A stretch of DNA of 64,000 nucleotides from positions 41,393,501-41,457,500 of the forward strand of contig JAMPIT010000575.1 of the NCBI GenBank assembly GCA_026261815.1. The letters are read 5' to 3'. Both the position numbers and the translations under genes were made by a program. Positions 42,801-57,800 of this stretch are shown here, piece after piece; within the stretch, counting starts at the first letter, position 1; each line of letters opens with the position of its first letter. Under the pieces are notes generated by a model. It saw nothing but the letters and a program-made list of their open reading frames with translations. It did not search any database and had not been told where the DNA came from. The DNA comes from Monarcha castaneiventris obscurior. Lineage: Eukaryota; Chordata; Aves; Passeriformes; Monarchidae.

Positions 42801-45800
42801 AAAGAAATCACTTTGGCTTCTGACTAATCATAAGCAAGTTTACAGATAGATTTCTTAATTATTTGTGTTTCTTCCTTGGCCCAACAAGAAGATTAAATAG
42901 TTTACAAATAAATCAAATAATATGACTGAAAGAATACAGTCTTAGTAGCAGGCCATGGAACTACTTCTAATTGGTTTTGTTGGTCTACCGCAATTGGAAT
43001 GAGAATTAGTGGTATCTATTTAAATACTGTCAGCTCTTCAGAATTAAAAAATACACTGTAGTATACATAACGAGAATTCATGATACTAAATAGGGTTCTA
43101 CTTATAAACATTCCTGTCCTAGTGTGATTTGATGTTATAGGCTCTTTTTTTTTCTGAAATTACCTTGTGATAAGTATTTGAAAGAAAGTAAATTATGTTG
43201 TATTTGTTATAAATCTACCATCATGTAGTCAGAATGTTATGTACTAAAAATTTAAAATGTTACATTTTCTTAGGGATCCAACAAAATCTGCATGTTGTCT
43301 TGATCATGGATTCTACCAATTTAAATTTCACAATAAACTGTGAAAGTAATCCAGCACTATATAAGAAATGTCAGGTTTTGTGGATGGAGGCCTGGTCAGA
43401 CGTCAGTATGAAAAAGGTAAATTGCATTAATTGTGACTTATTTAAATTAGTATCTCTAAATATAATTGAGCTCTGGTGAATAAGGTCAAGATATTTAAAG
43501 TTGTGGGGAAATAATTATCACTGTACTTAGTTAATCCATTAGTACGCTCTTACAAAGACAGAAGATTCTGCAGAACAGTTGAGTATTATTAGCACTGTTA
43601 TTTTACCAGTAACGTTTTGTTCTCTCTGTGGGCTGACTTGAACAACATGCTGACTGCTATGACTCTGATCAAACACAGCATTTAAGAACAAAATACAGAC
43701 TACCAGCAAAATGTTAAAGGCAATTGTATTGGGTTTGTGCAGCGAGGTTTTGGTGTGGGGGTTGGCCTTCAGGGATGACTTCTGTGAGAGGCTGCCAGAA
43801 GCTTCCCCCATGTCAGGTGGAGTTGGTGCCAGCTGGCTCCAAGAAAGATGTGCTGCTGGCCAAGGCTGAGCCTCTAGGATAACATTTAACAAGTGGAAAG
43901 AAGTTAGTATACAGGAGCAACTGCAGCCAGAGAAAGGAGTGAGAAAACATGAGAGAAACAGCCCTGCAGACCCCAGGGTCAGTGCAGAAGGAAGGGCAGG
44001 AAGTGCTTCAGGTGCTGGAGCTGAAATTCCCCTGCAGCTCATGGTGCAGACCATGGAAGGTCTGCCCCTGCAGCCCATGGAAGTCCACAGTGGAGCAGAG
44101 ACTCACCTGCAGCCCATGAAGAGCCCCGTGCTGAAGCAGGTAGAATCACCTGAAGGAGTCTGTGACCGTGTGGGAAGCCCGTCCACATACATGCATGTGA
44201 TTGTCACACAGAGCAACACAAACAGAATCCCTAAGCACTAACATAAACAGCACCAGCACAGCGTTGCCATCATCCTGTTCCCCTTTCTGAGTGATCTCAG
44301 TGAAGGTCAATTAGTGGGTAATATGTACATGGGCAGAATGTGGATTAAGACTATCTTATTTCCTCTGTAATTGTCTATACTTTTAAATCTTTGACATTTG
44401 TGCTGTTGTTGGAATCTTCTGAGAATTAGTTGCTCCTTCTTACAGCCAGGAAAATCTCTTCTACTTGAGAGAATAGGAAGTTATCAGTGACATGGAAAGG
44501 CAGAATTTATCTTTCTAATGCTAAAAATATTCTGTAGATTCCTTATTCTGACTAAGTGTATGATTTTCAGTCTTTTCAAAAGAGAAGGTAGATTGAGAGT
44601 TTGTGGGTTTTTTAAAAAATTTAATTCAAATTGTCATTGTTCGTAATTTTCATGCAAAAAATCATGTGGTTTTTTTAGATACCTGAAATGCTTCTGTATG
44701 ATTCAGATGAACAAGAAAAGAATGGAAAAACACATAAAGAAGTTAAGAAGAAACATTCAGGTAATATTTAGGTAGACCTACTAGTTATTATTCTCGTTAT
44801 TAAGCACTTGATCCTGTGTTGGGCATAGATAATAACATAGATACTTTGAGTATGTGTTCAGTAGCATATTCATAGGCTTGTTCACATGGCAGGCACTTTG
44901 CACAGGGAAGCATTAGTCTGGAATGTATATCCTGGCTGATCAAATGTGGTCTCTTCTATCACAAGCAGTCACTGTCTATTCAATTTTATAAACTGATTTA
45001 GCTGTATCTTGTTTTGGTCTGTGTCTTCCTTCTATGTGGATGTTATTTCACAACCTGAAGATTTGATGTTTTGGGAGTTTTTCTGTTTATATATTTCATT
45101 ATTCTTTTTGTAGATTTGCTGGGTTTACTTTAATAATTTCAAAAACTAGTTTCTTGTAAGTAATGCCCCTTTTTCAGAATAATTTGTTTTTATAATAAGA
45201 CTCCAAATTTAATCATGTTAAAAATAGGGTCTCGAACATAATCTAAGAGACCAGTGCCAGCACTCACTTGCAGAATACTACTTTTAGCCACTTTCTATAA
45301 AAGCAGCACTTAGAGGTCATGTAACCAACAGAATATAAGATGGTAAGTGGTTCACTTGGAGTTTCTTGTTTTATATTGCTTTTTAATAGGCATTCCAGCC
45401 AATCAGAATAATGGCAAAAAGTAGCATTTAGTGTTCACATTATCATCCCTCTTTATCCTAGATCATCGTACTTAATCTAGGCTGCTGTACTTATTAGAGG
45501 CATTCATTTATATGTAGATATGCTTTAGCAATTATTTTCTTTTGTAGGGTAATGCAGTTTATTTTACAGTATCTTTGGGCTTCTTTTGAGAAACTGTTCA
45601 ACAAACTGAATAGCAGGAGAGCCTTTTAGTTTGTCTGACATCAGAGATAAGGGAGAAGACAAAAACACATGGGCTTTATTTCTAAAAAAGTCCAAGTATT
45701 TTAAAATCCAATTTTTGTGGAAGTAGTTTCTTATGTGATTAGCCCTCAGTAATCTGCAATTAATTTTGCTGGCTTTTCCAAACATCAAGCAATTTCAGTA

Positions 45801-48800
45801 TATTTCTTTCTGAGAAATAGGCATTCCAAATGTACTTGCATGTTGTTTCCCTGAGAATACTTTAAAAAACTATAGTCTTTGGGCTGTTTTGAATGCCCTT
45901 AATTCATATATCAAAAAGCAAGCATATTCTGTTTCTCTTTCTTGCTTATTTTAATGTGAGATAAAATTCAGTATAATTTTATCTGTGTAACAAATGATGT
46001 TGTATTGTACAGGTGAATCTGATTTTATGAAGTCATTTTTGGCAATCCATGAATCATGTAAAATATATGGAGCAACGCCTAGCAGGTATATGACATTTCT
46101 TCACGTATACAGTACCATCAATAACAGTAAAAGAAGAGAGCTAATAAAAAGGCAGAACCACTTGCAGGTATGTGTTTAAAATACTTAAAATATTGCTTTT
46201 CTAAATATTCTTGCATTAGGCAATGTCTTGTGTATAAATGGGCTGTATCTGCTAACATTGTTATGTGATGTGACCTCTATTGGCATATGTTCATGCTGTG
46301 GTTTCAGGAGAGAAATAGTATCAGTCTTAATGCCCTTCTCTGTTCAAGTGCCTGAAAGAGCAAAAAGTGGTTTTCTTGTTTTCATTAATATTTTTCGTCA
46401 AGAATGTATCAGACTGGGCATGTTTTCTTGGAAGAGTAAAACATACTTGAAAGCAATTTAAATTTTTTTGCCCATGTGTATTGGAATTGTGTTGCTAAAA
46501 ACCCACCATCTTTCCATCAATGTAAGTCTTGCCTCTGCTTTTATAAATGTTCCCTTTGTAGCTCCATATTCCATCCCTTTCTTTATATCTTGACAGCAAC
46601 TTCCTACTTTGTGTGATTTTCAAGTCCTTCTAGTTCAACAAACTGTTATATTCGATGTTAACCTCATGGTGCTCTTGTGTAGCTTTGACCAAGGTTCCCT
46701 GTGTTGTGATTTTCTTTCCTTTTGTGTTTTGGAATTGATTTTGAACTCCTTTGGCACACATCAGTCCTTTGGACAGTTGTAGCCCAAATGCAACTCTTCT
46801 CGCAGGTGCTGCTTTCCCCCTGTGCTGTACATGTAACATCCTTATTTTTGAAACCCATTTGGTATATTTACAGTCACACCTACTTCCCTCCCACCAGTAT
46901 ATTTTGGAAAGATCTGTGTGGTCCTTTAGGACAACTTTTATCTTTACCTTTCTCCCACCCCTTTCAGCTCCTCTTCTCGGTGACCCTTGCTGCTATTCAG
47001 AACTACACTGGCAGTCTATTTTAAAACACTTGTCAAAACAAAATTACTTCCTTGCCTTGTATTCTGCTTTGCTTTTATTCTGCCTGCCAATATTTTTCCA
47101 CCACTGTAGTATGCAATTCAACAAGATTTCAATTTGTAACAATAAAACTGGATTTTCAGTTATTTAGAAAATAACTGGGGTTTGTTTGTGACAAATGCTC
47201 ATTTACTTGTTAAATGCTCTGGTTAAATAAAGGTAATAACTTACATGAAAATTAGACGTGTATCCTAAATCAAAACATCTTCCAAGTAATTTTTTTTTCA
47301 AATGTATCTTGAAATATTGGTATTTTATAATAAGCATAAAGTAAAAAATGTAGAAAGTATGGGTAAAGAAAATGTTAATCTTAAGCATAATTAAGACTTC
47401 ATTTTATACATATCTATGTTTTTTAGATAGTGTACAAATATGTAGAAATTGGATAATCTATTTTGTTCAATTCTGTTTAATTTTTATAGATTTGCTTTTA
47501 CGGGAGATATAGTTACATTGATTTAATATCAGTTATGCGAAATGCTATTGAATTATTGGGAAAATGATTACATGCTAGTTGTTGTTACATTAAGAGTTAT
47601 TATTTTGAGATTTTTTTTTCAATCTTCTTGATGTAGTAATAGATTTTAGAATGACACATCTAGAAGTGCCAGATCTCTTTTTTAGGTTAAATAATATCAA
47701 GAAAATGTGAAAATTAATAATAGAAAAAGAAGAAAATTAGTCTACATTACTCTTAGTTTGTCTATATTATTTGTAGCAAACTTCCATTTAAATTCACTTA
47801 AAATTTGTTGCTAAATATCTGCTTCCTGTAAAATTTTATAGGCAGGTGTTTCAAAGCTGAATGAAGCTAAAGCCCTTGTAGATGAACTGAACAGGAAAGC
47901 TGGAGAACAAAGCATTTTACTCAAAACGAAGCAGGATGAAGCTGATGCTGCTCTTCAAGAAATTACAGTATCTATGCAGGTGCTGTATGCAATCACATCA
48001 AAAGTGGGGGAAAAAAAAGAAAAAAAGCTGTTTTTCTGTCTTTTGTCTCTGTAACTGCCTGTGTTTTGTACTCTTTTCAACTGTTACAAAACCTGATGCA
48101 TTTACAAGAATTTGCCTAAAGGAAGGCATGAGCCCAGAGGCTTGAATAAAGTTGCAACAGGACAGAGGATTATGTAATTTAAATCAGCTTAGAACTGATT
48201 GAGTAGGAAGAGATCAGTGCAAGTTTTGTACCTGAGTAGTGTTCACTGTTGTAGTTTAGTCTGTCTGAAAGTTTTCCTAGAACTTTGTAAATCCAAACGT
48301 GTCGATTTTATGTTTATTCCACATAGGAACTTTCAACCAAATACTTCCAAGTAGCACTATTTTAAGTAACAAATACCAGGAATTAAATTTGTGGACTATT
48401 AGAAAGTATGTATTTCATGAGGTCTGGTTCTCAGAAGTTAACCTCAGAGAAGGTTAGATAATACCTCTATATTCATCACTCTTTGAATTTTTATTCTTCA
48501 GCGCAGAAGTAGACTTTTTTTTCAAAATTCTGTAATTTTCATCAGTAGTGTTTTCTCAGTCAAGTAAAATAATTGTGTAGAAAATAGGTCTTTACATTGA
48601 TGCTTCCTGAAATTATAAATGTAGGGTAAGTTGTAATGAGTCTGCTGTCACTGCACTGGGTTTTTTTGTATTGTTACTGGTTTAATCTGGTCAGTCTGCA
48701 GCCTGATGTCGAAGACATTCTCTGTATGCAGTAAAGTAAATGCCTGGTCTTCCAAAGCATATTTTTCACAGGCTGTAAAAGTGCATTACTTCCCATCTTT

Positions 48801-51800
48801 GTAAGTCTCTTCCTATATACTCCTATTGGCAGTTTTTAGTACTTTTGGCTTCTGCCTGTTGTACCTGAATTTGATGATTGTCTGGTGTGTTGATGATTTC
48901 AGTTTTAAATCTGTGTCTGCTGCTGTCCAGTAGAGTTACAGGTATGTGGGTAGCACATACTATGCTGTAGGACAAAATAGGCCAAAAGCGATGAAACATG
49001 ATGGCCCCACTGACATCAGAAAAATTACAGTGGAAGGCTGATTATTTAGATTAGCATAAAGTATAGGTGCCCTCTAACATTTTAATGTCACTTCAAATGA
49101 TCTAGCTTATATTACAGAGAGAGCTCTAATACAGACAGACTGTTTTAATCTCCTTTCAGAGAAAGGCTTTTGTCCTACAACTGAATTTTAAGGTTTTCTT
49201 ATTCAGAGCGATCATTCAGTACATGTTCATTTGCATGAAATGTCTAATCTATTTTTATGTAGCTAATGTTTTATGGATTTGAATGTAATCTTCAATAACA
49301 TGCTGCTCTGTAGCTTGGGTTAAGTGCTCAGAGGATTATTATTATTTTAAGATTTTCTCTGCTTTTATGCATCTGTTACCTTCTGCTACATCTTCCACTC
49401 AGCTTGACAGTTGCTGGTGGTGATAATGTTATATACTGGAAGAACACACTCTGGGCTTCATTGTATTGTGTCTTCTAGGTGAACTGAGCCTAGAATATTA
49501 GTATTTTATTTTATGCGTTTTATACATTTATCCTCAATGGATAAAACACATGTAAGATATTTTCTATTCTAGTTTTATATACTAGGTTTTAATTGTTGTA
49601 CTGAAGTGTTTAGGATTCCTGCAGATGTCTAATAGCTACTGTCTGCTGGTAAACACTGGTATGCACAGTACAAATCCAGAAACAAAAACCAAAAACCCCA
49701 ACAACTTACAATATAAAGGTAGGATATAAGACAAGTATCTTTACAGACAGAATGGTTCAAAATTACAAGTAAAGGAACCATTCCATGATTAGTAATTCTA
49801 GGCTAATAAGCTGTAGTTCCAATACAACTGCTGCTTTTATGAACATGATAGAAAAAGAGTGTTTTAGTGGTGTTCTGAAAAAAATTGAAATAGAAATGGG
49901 ACCAGGGCAAAGACAATGACAGGAAAATAGTACTTTCAAATGTAGTAAGAATGTTACAGAGGCTGTCTCTCATATGCTTTTAGAGGAAGGCTGACATCTT
50001 AATAAAGAAAGGAAAATCAGAAGTAAAGGGAAAAAAGTCATAATGAGCCTCAAGGATACACGTGTGGTCTGTGGTAAAGAAAGGGAAGGATGCACAGTAA
50101 AAGCAAATTATGCTTATTCCATATACTATATTTACCTAGGCAGCCTGGCTAATATCAAACAGACTCAGATATTTTATTGTAATTGGTATTGTGCAAAATA
50201 TTATAATGAAGATTAAAAGAAATAAGAGATCTAAAGGAATAAAATCTGTGTAAATTTGCAAACTAAAGGTATTATTTTTTTTTTAACAGAGTGCTAGTGA
50301 GCAAAAAGCAGAAATGGAAAAAATAAAACACCGAATAGCAGAAGAGGCTGCAGAAATAGAACAAAGAAAAAGAAAAATTGAAGATGAACTAAAAGAGGTT
50401 CAGGTAAGGGCTGATAAGGAAAAGTAATATTTTGCAGTCTGATTTTATCTGACTTACGTCCTGCTGTGCAAAATAGTTTTGCAGAATTTATCCCTGCAAT
50501 TCTTAAATTTTACTCTTAAATTATTTTGATATTAAAACTTTCATGCATTAGAAAACAGTATTCCATTTGTCAAATAGAGATTGTAATTTTGGCATTTGTG
50601 TTCTATTAGAAAGTAGTTACAGAAAGAGTTTTCAAGCCAAATCTTGCCTCCACCTGCTATTTCTATGCTGCCATGCTTTACAGCTGAGTGCTGATTTTAT
50701 GGAATATTTTTCAATTACTCATATCTTATATAGTCCAACTACATTACGTTACCTTGATCAAGCTGGTAATACAGGACTTGGTACTCTCAGCTGAATGGAA
50801 ATAGTTTAGTGAGAGATAATTTACAGTTATTACTAGGTTCTGAAAAGCATATATCCTAATGACACTATAGCAAACTGCTTGTTCAAGAGATTTTACACCT
50901 GTTAAGCATCAGATTTTTTGGGAGGTATGTGTGTTCAGCCTTTGCAGTCTGTATTTTTCATCCCTTCCATTTTAAATTTATACTAAAGCATAAGGGAACA
51001 GTACAAAAATTTAATTTTTTTCCTTTTAAATATCATAGGTAGCAAGGAATTATATCCTTTTATTAAAAGTGACATAGAACTACAGGATTAGACCCATTCT
51101 GTGGTCTTTGATAAATATGAAGGATATGCAAAGTGTGCACAGTCTTTAATGATAATCTGTAACTCTTTTTTTTTCCTGACCATTTTGTTGCTTTGTTGAT
51201 AAGGGTGAATGATTTGTTTAGCTACTGGAAATTAAAAGATTTTGTGGCCTGTGTTTGTATGGATGTTTACAAAGAGATCCTCAGTCATGCCTATAAATAC
51301 TAATTAGCATCATTATTAAAAGATACCTGTATCACAATGTCAGGATCATATTATGCTGATTTATATGGAAGTATACTTGTTATCACTTACTGAATATGAG
51401 GCAATTTTTTCATAACTTGTAAACAGGAATCTGCATCTATAGTAGTTTCTTACATAATTTTAAAAGAACAAGAAATTGTAGAAAACTGGAATGGGAAATG
51501 TTCAGTTTCTCGTATCCTCATCTCTCTTTTTAATGTCTTTTCATGTTTTAAGCCACTGGTTAATGAAGCTAAATTAGCTGTTGGAAATATAAAGCCAGAG
51601 GCTTTGTTAGAAATCCGGTCGCTACGGATGCCCCCTGACATAATCAGAGACATTCTTGAGGGAGTTCTGCGGTTGATGGGGATTTTTGATACATCATGGG
51701 TGAGCATGAAGAGGTGAGAATTTCATTTAACCTTTAAAATGAAACATTAATTTATAATATGAACGGATTCCTATTGTATTCTGGAATACTGTGTGCTCAG

Positions 51801-54800
51801 AATTCCTTGGTTTCATATGGAAATAACCTTTTTAACATTTGTTTCTTCTTTACTTAGTTATTTAATTATTTTAACAGTTTCTTGGCCAAAAGAAGTGTAA
51901 GGGAGGACATAGGATCATTTGATGCCCGTAATATTCCAAAAGAAATACGAGAGAGCGTTGAAGAACTTCTTTATAAGAACAGAGCATCTTTTGATCCAAA
52001 GGTAATTCCCGATTGCATTATATAAAATGAAAACATGACCAAAAAAGACCAAAAGAAAAGACATGATTGCCTGGTTTGCCAATATAATTTTTAGGATGAA
52101 CTTAAGTTAGAGAAAAAGTGATGAATTTTGCTTACAAAATTTTTCAGTATAAAGAGGTAAAGGTGTATCCAACAGTGAGAATGTGGTTGGTGAGTGAGAA
52201 GGGATGGGGTGAGAAGTCATTATGGAGTCGAGTAGTAAAAGATTTTTCTACTGCTATAAATTAGAACACAGACCAAGGAATTGTAACTGGCTCCTCTGGC
52301 CTACTTGTAACAGTAAGAGTCTAATAAATCATTCATTAATTTAAAACTTGTTAATTTCAGTTTAACTTCATAGTTATAAAGATACCCATTGTGGTTTTTT
52401 ACATGGATTGATGGCCTGCAATATATTCTTAGTAACAATTTAAAAGGTTAGTTCAGTAGAAGAGTTGGCTTATTAGCATATTTAAGTTGGTAACTAGAAA
52501 ATCTGTTGCAGTTACTTATGCTGTATTTATCTCTTCCACAGTATAGTTCAAGGACTTTCTTGTAACAACTTTTCTTGTACTGAATTTTTTAGAATGCTAA
52601 ACGAGCCAGTGCTGCAGCTGCTCCATTAGCAGCTTGGGTGAATGCCAACATCCAGTATTCCCATGTCCTAGAACGAATTCAGCCTTTGGAAAAAGAAAAG
52701 GCTGGCTTGGAAGCGTAAGTTAGACTCCATTACAAAATAAGTGTTTTTAATTCCAATGGGGGTAGATGGAACTACAGCCGCCAAGGAGGAATCTTGAGTA
52801 TGAGGAAAGGCTTCTTTACTTGAGGGTAACAGAGCACTGAAACAAGCTGCCAGAGAGGTTGTGGAGTCTCCTTCTCTGATGATATTAAAATCATGCCTGG
52901 ACATGATCCTGCTTTAGCAAAGGGGTTGGGTTGCATGATCTCCAGAGGCGCTTTCTAGCCCCAACCGTTCTGTGATCCTGTGTGAATTGAAGTTTATTAA
53001 AAACAAAAGATAAAAGATAACCTGGTCCAGAGGTAATAAAATGTTCATACTGAGACAGAAAAAGTGTGTTTTTTGTACAATCATGTGTTACCTGTCTCAG
53101 CTGGATACTGTCAGGCAGAAATGAGCATCACAGGTATGCTCAAAATGTATTCTCTCAGTGAAACCCATGCTATTTATGAGCTATATAGTTCCTCTTTTTT
53201 CAGTTATGTACCAAGGATCAGAAAGGTAAGGCCTTGTCTTATGAGCATCCATAACCTGAGGAATCTGTACTGATCGTTTTTCCAGGTATTAAAATTCTGT
53301 ATTGGAAGAATTTGTTCTGATCTTTAAGAATGGGGTGCTTGTTTTGCATTTTTAAAGCTATGTGATGAGAAGTACTCAAAGCTTCTACATGTGAAAATAT
53401 ATATTTTAATATAAAACACAAGGAAGAGCTGTCTCTGACCTATCTCTGTAAATTACTTTCCTTTTTTATTTGCTCTTTTTTTTCCCTTTGAGTCCATTGT
53501 CTTAAAGTAAGTATTACATTTTTGTAGTAATCTCAAGAAAACTGAAGACAGAAAACAGAAGTTAGAGGATCTTCTGAACTCTGTTGGTCAAAAAGTATTG
53601 GAACTGAAAGACAAGTAAGTTGGGTTCATTTATTTCAAGGTATAAATAAAAGCATTGATGATTTTACAGTATGAATAATGAATTTTATCTAAGGAAATGT
53701 AACTTCCTGTACTGCAAGATATTTACATCAGAATTAGTGATGCTTAGGCTATCTATACTCTCAGTGGAGATAAATACTATTAGAATACAGTTCATGTTTT
53801 TGATCAGATGAAATAAATCCTCCTTAAAAGTACCTCCTTCTCACTACTGACTGTGTTGGTAGCCTTCACTGTAGCCATTGTAGATGTCAAAGGTAGACAG
53901 TATGTTTCTCACCTTCTGAATCACAGAGGACTTCAATGACTCCTTAGGACTTTGGAAACATTCCTATACAAACCTACTGATCATAGCTTGATAAGAGGCA
54001 GTTCTACTTCTTTCAGGGTGGCCTACTTTTCTGACAGTTAGTTAGCTATCTCCTTTTTTCTTAGCCTCTCATCAGGTCCATGACTCAGAGTGGCATAAAA
54101 ATAGATTTGGTACACATTTATACTTTCTCCAAATTCTGTTTAATCCAAGTTTTTTAGTTTAGTTTAGTTTTTTTAGTTTTGATGTTTTTATTATGTACTT
54201 AGTATAGGAGATACTTTGCAACGTGACATATGTTGAACATATTACTGAAAGTCATGGTTTGTAGTCTGCAAAAATAAAAAACAGGATAATTCTTGTAATT
54301 TGGCTATAATTCATTATATACTATATTTTAGAGTTAAATATATTACTTTACATACTATATATAATATATTTATAAAGTAATATATAAATATATTACTTTA
54401 AATGGGTGGATTAAATGTGTTAAGTATTATAAATATTAATCAAAATAATTAGATAGTGAACATTACAAAATAATACCTAAACCATGCCTGGTTTTTAGGG
54501 CATGTTCTTACTTCATATTAGTTTACAAAACAGACTACTGTGCATTGAACTGAAGTCATCCATGTGAATTAGTAATATTCTTTTTTGAACATTTAATAGA
54601 TTAAATTGACCAGATGATTACAAATGTATGGTATGGCATTGAGCATGCTATTGTCCTCACTAGGTGCAGATCAAAACTTTAGACAATCACTACAATTGTC
54701 AGGCTGTTTAAATAGAAGAAGGAATGATTATAGTCTGTTTTTCAAATCTATTTTTAAATCTCACCTGTGCATCTGTCTAAATTTCGTTAGCTAAAAGTCA

Positions 54801-57800
54801 CCAAGCCCATTTACCAGTTAGAAGCAGAAGTTATAGAAAAAGAACTGCTGCAGTTGTGTTCTTCATTAACAGTAAGCGAGGCATTTGTTACAAATGCAAT
54901 CAGTTAAACTGCCTTGAAAATAACTGTCCATAAGCTTAGTAGCTCATGGTAGCAATTGCAAAGAGTATTTGTTTTACAGGTTCCAGAATAGAACAACAGA
55001 AGCAGCAAAACTTGAAGCAGAACTAAGTAAAGCTCAGAAAACATTGAAAGCTGCAGAGGTACTGATAAATCAACTCGATAGGGAGCACAAAAGATGGAGC
55101 TCTCAGGTTAGTGAAAAATGTTCATAAGTACATCTTATAGCTGATAATTTGAGAATACAAATTTTGCACTGTTTGGAGAATGTGAGTTACTGCCATTCTG
55201 CATGTCTCCCAGTGCACATTTTTTGATTTTTCATTAGAAAATAAAGCTTTCCTTCTTTCTGAACTTCTTTTTACTTCAACATACTTATCACCTCTCTACC
55301 AGAAGTGTAAAAATCACCAGTATTTAATACAAAACATACAAAATTCTGTGCTGGTTTTCAGTCACCAGAATGTAATTGTTATGATGGCTGAACATGTCAG
55401 CAGTTGGACTCTCCAACCTGAGATAAAGCCAAAAGGGACAGATTTTAAACGATCACAGTCTTAACATGTATTTCCTTTGTGGCTTCAATGTTGGAAATGC
55501 AGATGTAGGTCTATCCAAAATGATGGGTTGCTTTTGAAGTCTTCACTTAGATGCTTGGAACTTTCCTGCTGTTAAAGTAGGGAAGGTAAGAATACATTGT
55601 TTGCTCAAATGATATATTTGAGAGAAACTGTCAAGTCTTTGGAGACACAGGCCCTTTTACAGTCTGAAACAAAACGGAAAATCTGAAGATATATATAAGC
55701 TGAAAATAGCTGTCACCTCCAGAAAGCCGTAAGTAACTTTCATGGGTATCTTAAAGCAGAAGAAATCTTCACGCAGAGATACATGGTCCTGTCTCTCCAA
55801 TGATACCAGAAAAAGCATAAACAATTGACTAAATGCCTGCATTTTGAAGAACAAGCGTTAAGGTTAGATGAATCCTTCTTGTAGGTTGACCACCATACTG
55901 GAAAAAAATGGAAGATTTTCCTCTGAGAGTTGCTTTACAGCTATTCCACCTGCTATAGTAAGGATTGGATATATTTGAACCCCACAGTTTAAATGCTTCT
56001 AAAAGTGATTCCTCACAGTTTATCACCCTGGTACATTAGAAAATTCAGATTATCTATTTATGGTATTCTGTAGACTAAACTGACAGCTAGATTAGTCAGA
56101 AACTCATCCCATAATGAAGACAGTAAAAAGGCAGTATTTTTCTCCCTTTCGAGTAAGGAAGAAGCAGTAAAAAATTTTGTATCAGCATTTGCCTTTAATG
56201 TCAGTTTGGTTAAAGTAAAAAAAAAAGTGGCAGTAATTTGAAACCAATTATGGCAGTCACATATGCTGTTGATACACTGTATTTTTCTCCAAAACATTGG
56301 AACGTTTCAAAACTGAGTTGATTTAGTGCAGATAAATTATTTGGCGATACATGATGAATGTATTTTATCATGTAAGTGTGCAGTGAATGACAGTAAGTAT
56401 AATAAGTTGCATGTAGTATTTATTTTCTGTCTACATACTGTAAGTTATACTTATGGCCTGACTGTGACTAGGATCACGGATTTCTTATTTTTCTTACTAT
56501 AATACTATTTATCCATTTGCTTATAAATCATCAAATTGATGGATTTTTAGCAGCTACATTCTCAGAAATATCTGTCCATGCCCTAGCCCAGAGCTAAAAG
56601 AAATTTTTCCCATACCTTCATGTGTGTCTTAGCTAGGTAGAGATAGCTGAAATGCAAGAAGAGAAACTGTCTCATCTGTATTACCAATGGCATGCAAACC
56701 TAATTCTGACATTTTAGTAACTGATGAGATGTATTAATGCAGTTTTTGTTTGCAAAACACCTATACATTCTGTATTTTTTTTTTTTTGAAGGTGTCAGAG
56801 ATAACAGATGACCTGGCTACGTTGCCTAAAAGAGCTCAGTTAGCAGCTGCATTTATTACCTATCTTTCTGCTGCTCCCGAGGATCAGAGGAAAAACAGCT
56901 TGGATGAATGGACCAAATCAGCAGGCCTTGAAAGTAATTTTGTGTGTGTGTTTGTCAGTGTCTGCATGCAAGTAATTAAGCTTGATTGAGGAAATGAGAA
57001 ATGCCAGTGAGTTCTAATGAACAGTCTCAATTGTCTTTGTGGTCCCAAATGAGAAGAGACGTTTTCTTACTCAATAAATATTCCTACATACTGACAGACT
57101 ATTTCTTAGAATCATTCAATGAAATTATTAAGATTATAAATATTTATAAATAATTGTATCTTTATAGTCCTTGCTTAAAAAGACGTTTACAAGAATGAAT
57201 GTGTTCACATTCTGTTGTAAATTTGTCAATGCATTCTGAATGTTTCTGCTTTTTCAGTAATCATTTTTATCTGTGTTAGCGAAACTATTTATTATTTCTA
57301 TGACATCAGCTACTTATTAATAATAAGTTCAATAAAAGCAATAAAATAATAGATTAAAGGGAAATCTACAGACTTGTACTCTGTTAGACAAAGTCTCTGT
57401 TCTGTATAACTGGTAAATGCTTTAAAATTATGCAGACTGTAAATGCTGACAGAAACTTACACTTTCATTCAGAGTTCGATTTACGGCGGTTCCTGTGTAC
57501 AGAAAGTGAGGAGTTAGTCTGGAAAAGTGAAGGTTTGCCTTCAGATGACCTTTCAATAGAAAATGCTCTTGTCATCTTGCAGGTAAATTTGCTTTTTTGT
57601 CTTGTCTTGGGAGTATTTAAATATTTACAAATTTCAGTAACATGGCAACATTAACTATTTAATTTGTGTTATTTATTGGCATCACAGAGTGCACACACAC
57701 ATAGAAATAAATACTTGTGTAGCAATGGATATTTTGTTGCAAAAGGAAAGAAACCCTGCTAAAGGAAATACATGTTTTCATTTCTGCTTATACTGTTTTA

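Noticed and set aside
43539..44078. 179-codon minus-strand open frame
   Set aside because: It lies across the avian LTR fragment. Its residues do not resemble a known protein and GC-rich LTR sequence tends to stay open.
46751..47167. 138-codon plus-strand frame within an intron
   Set aside because: It has no recognisable domain, runs in a pyrimidine-rich stretch, and a second overlapping frame is equally open.
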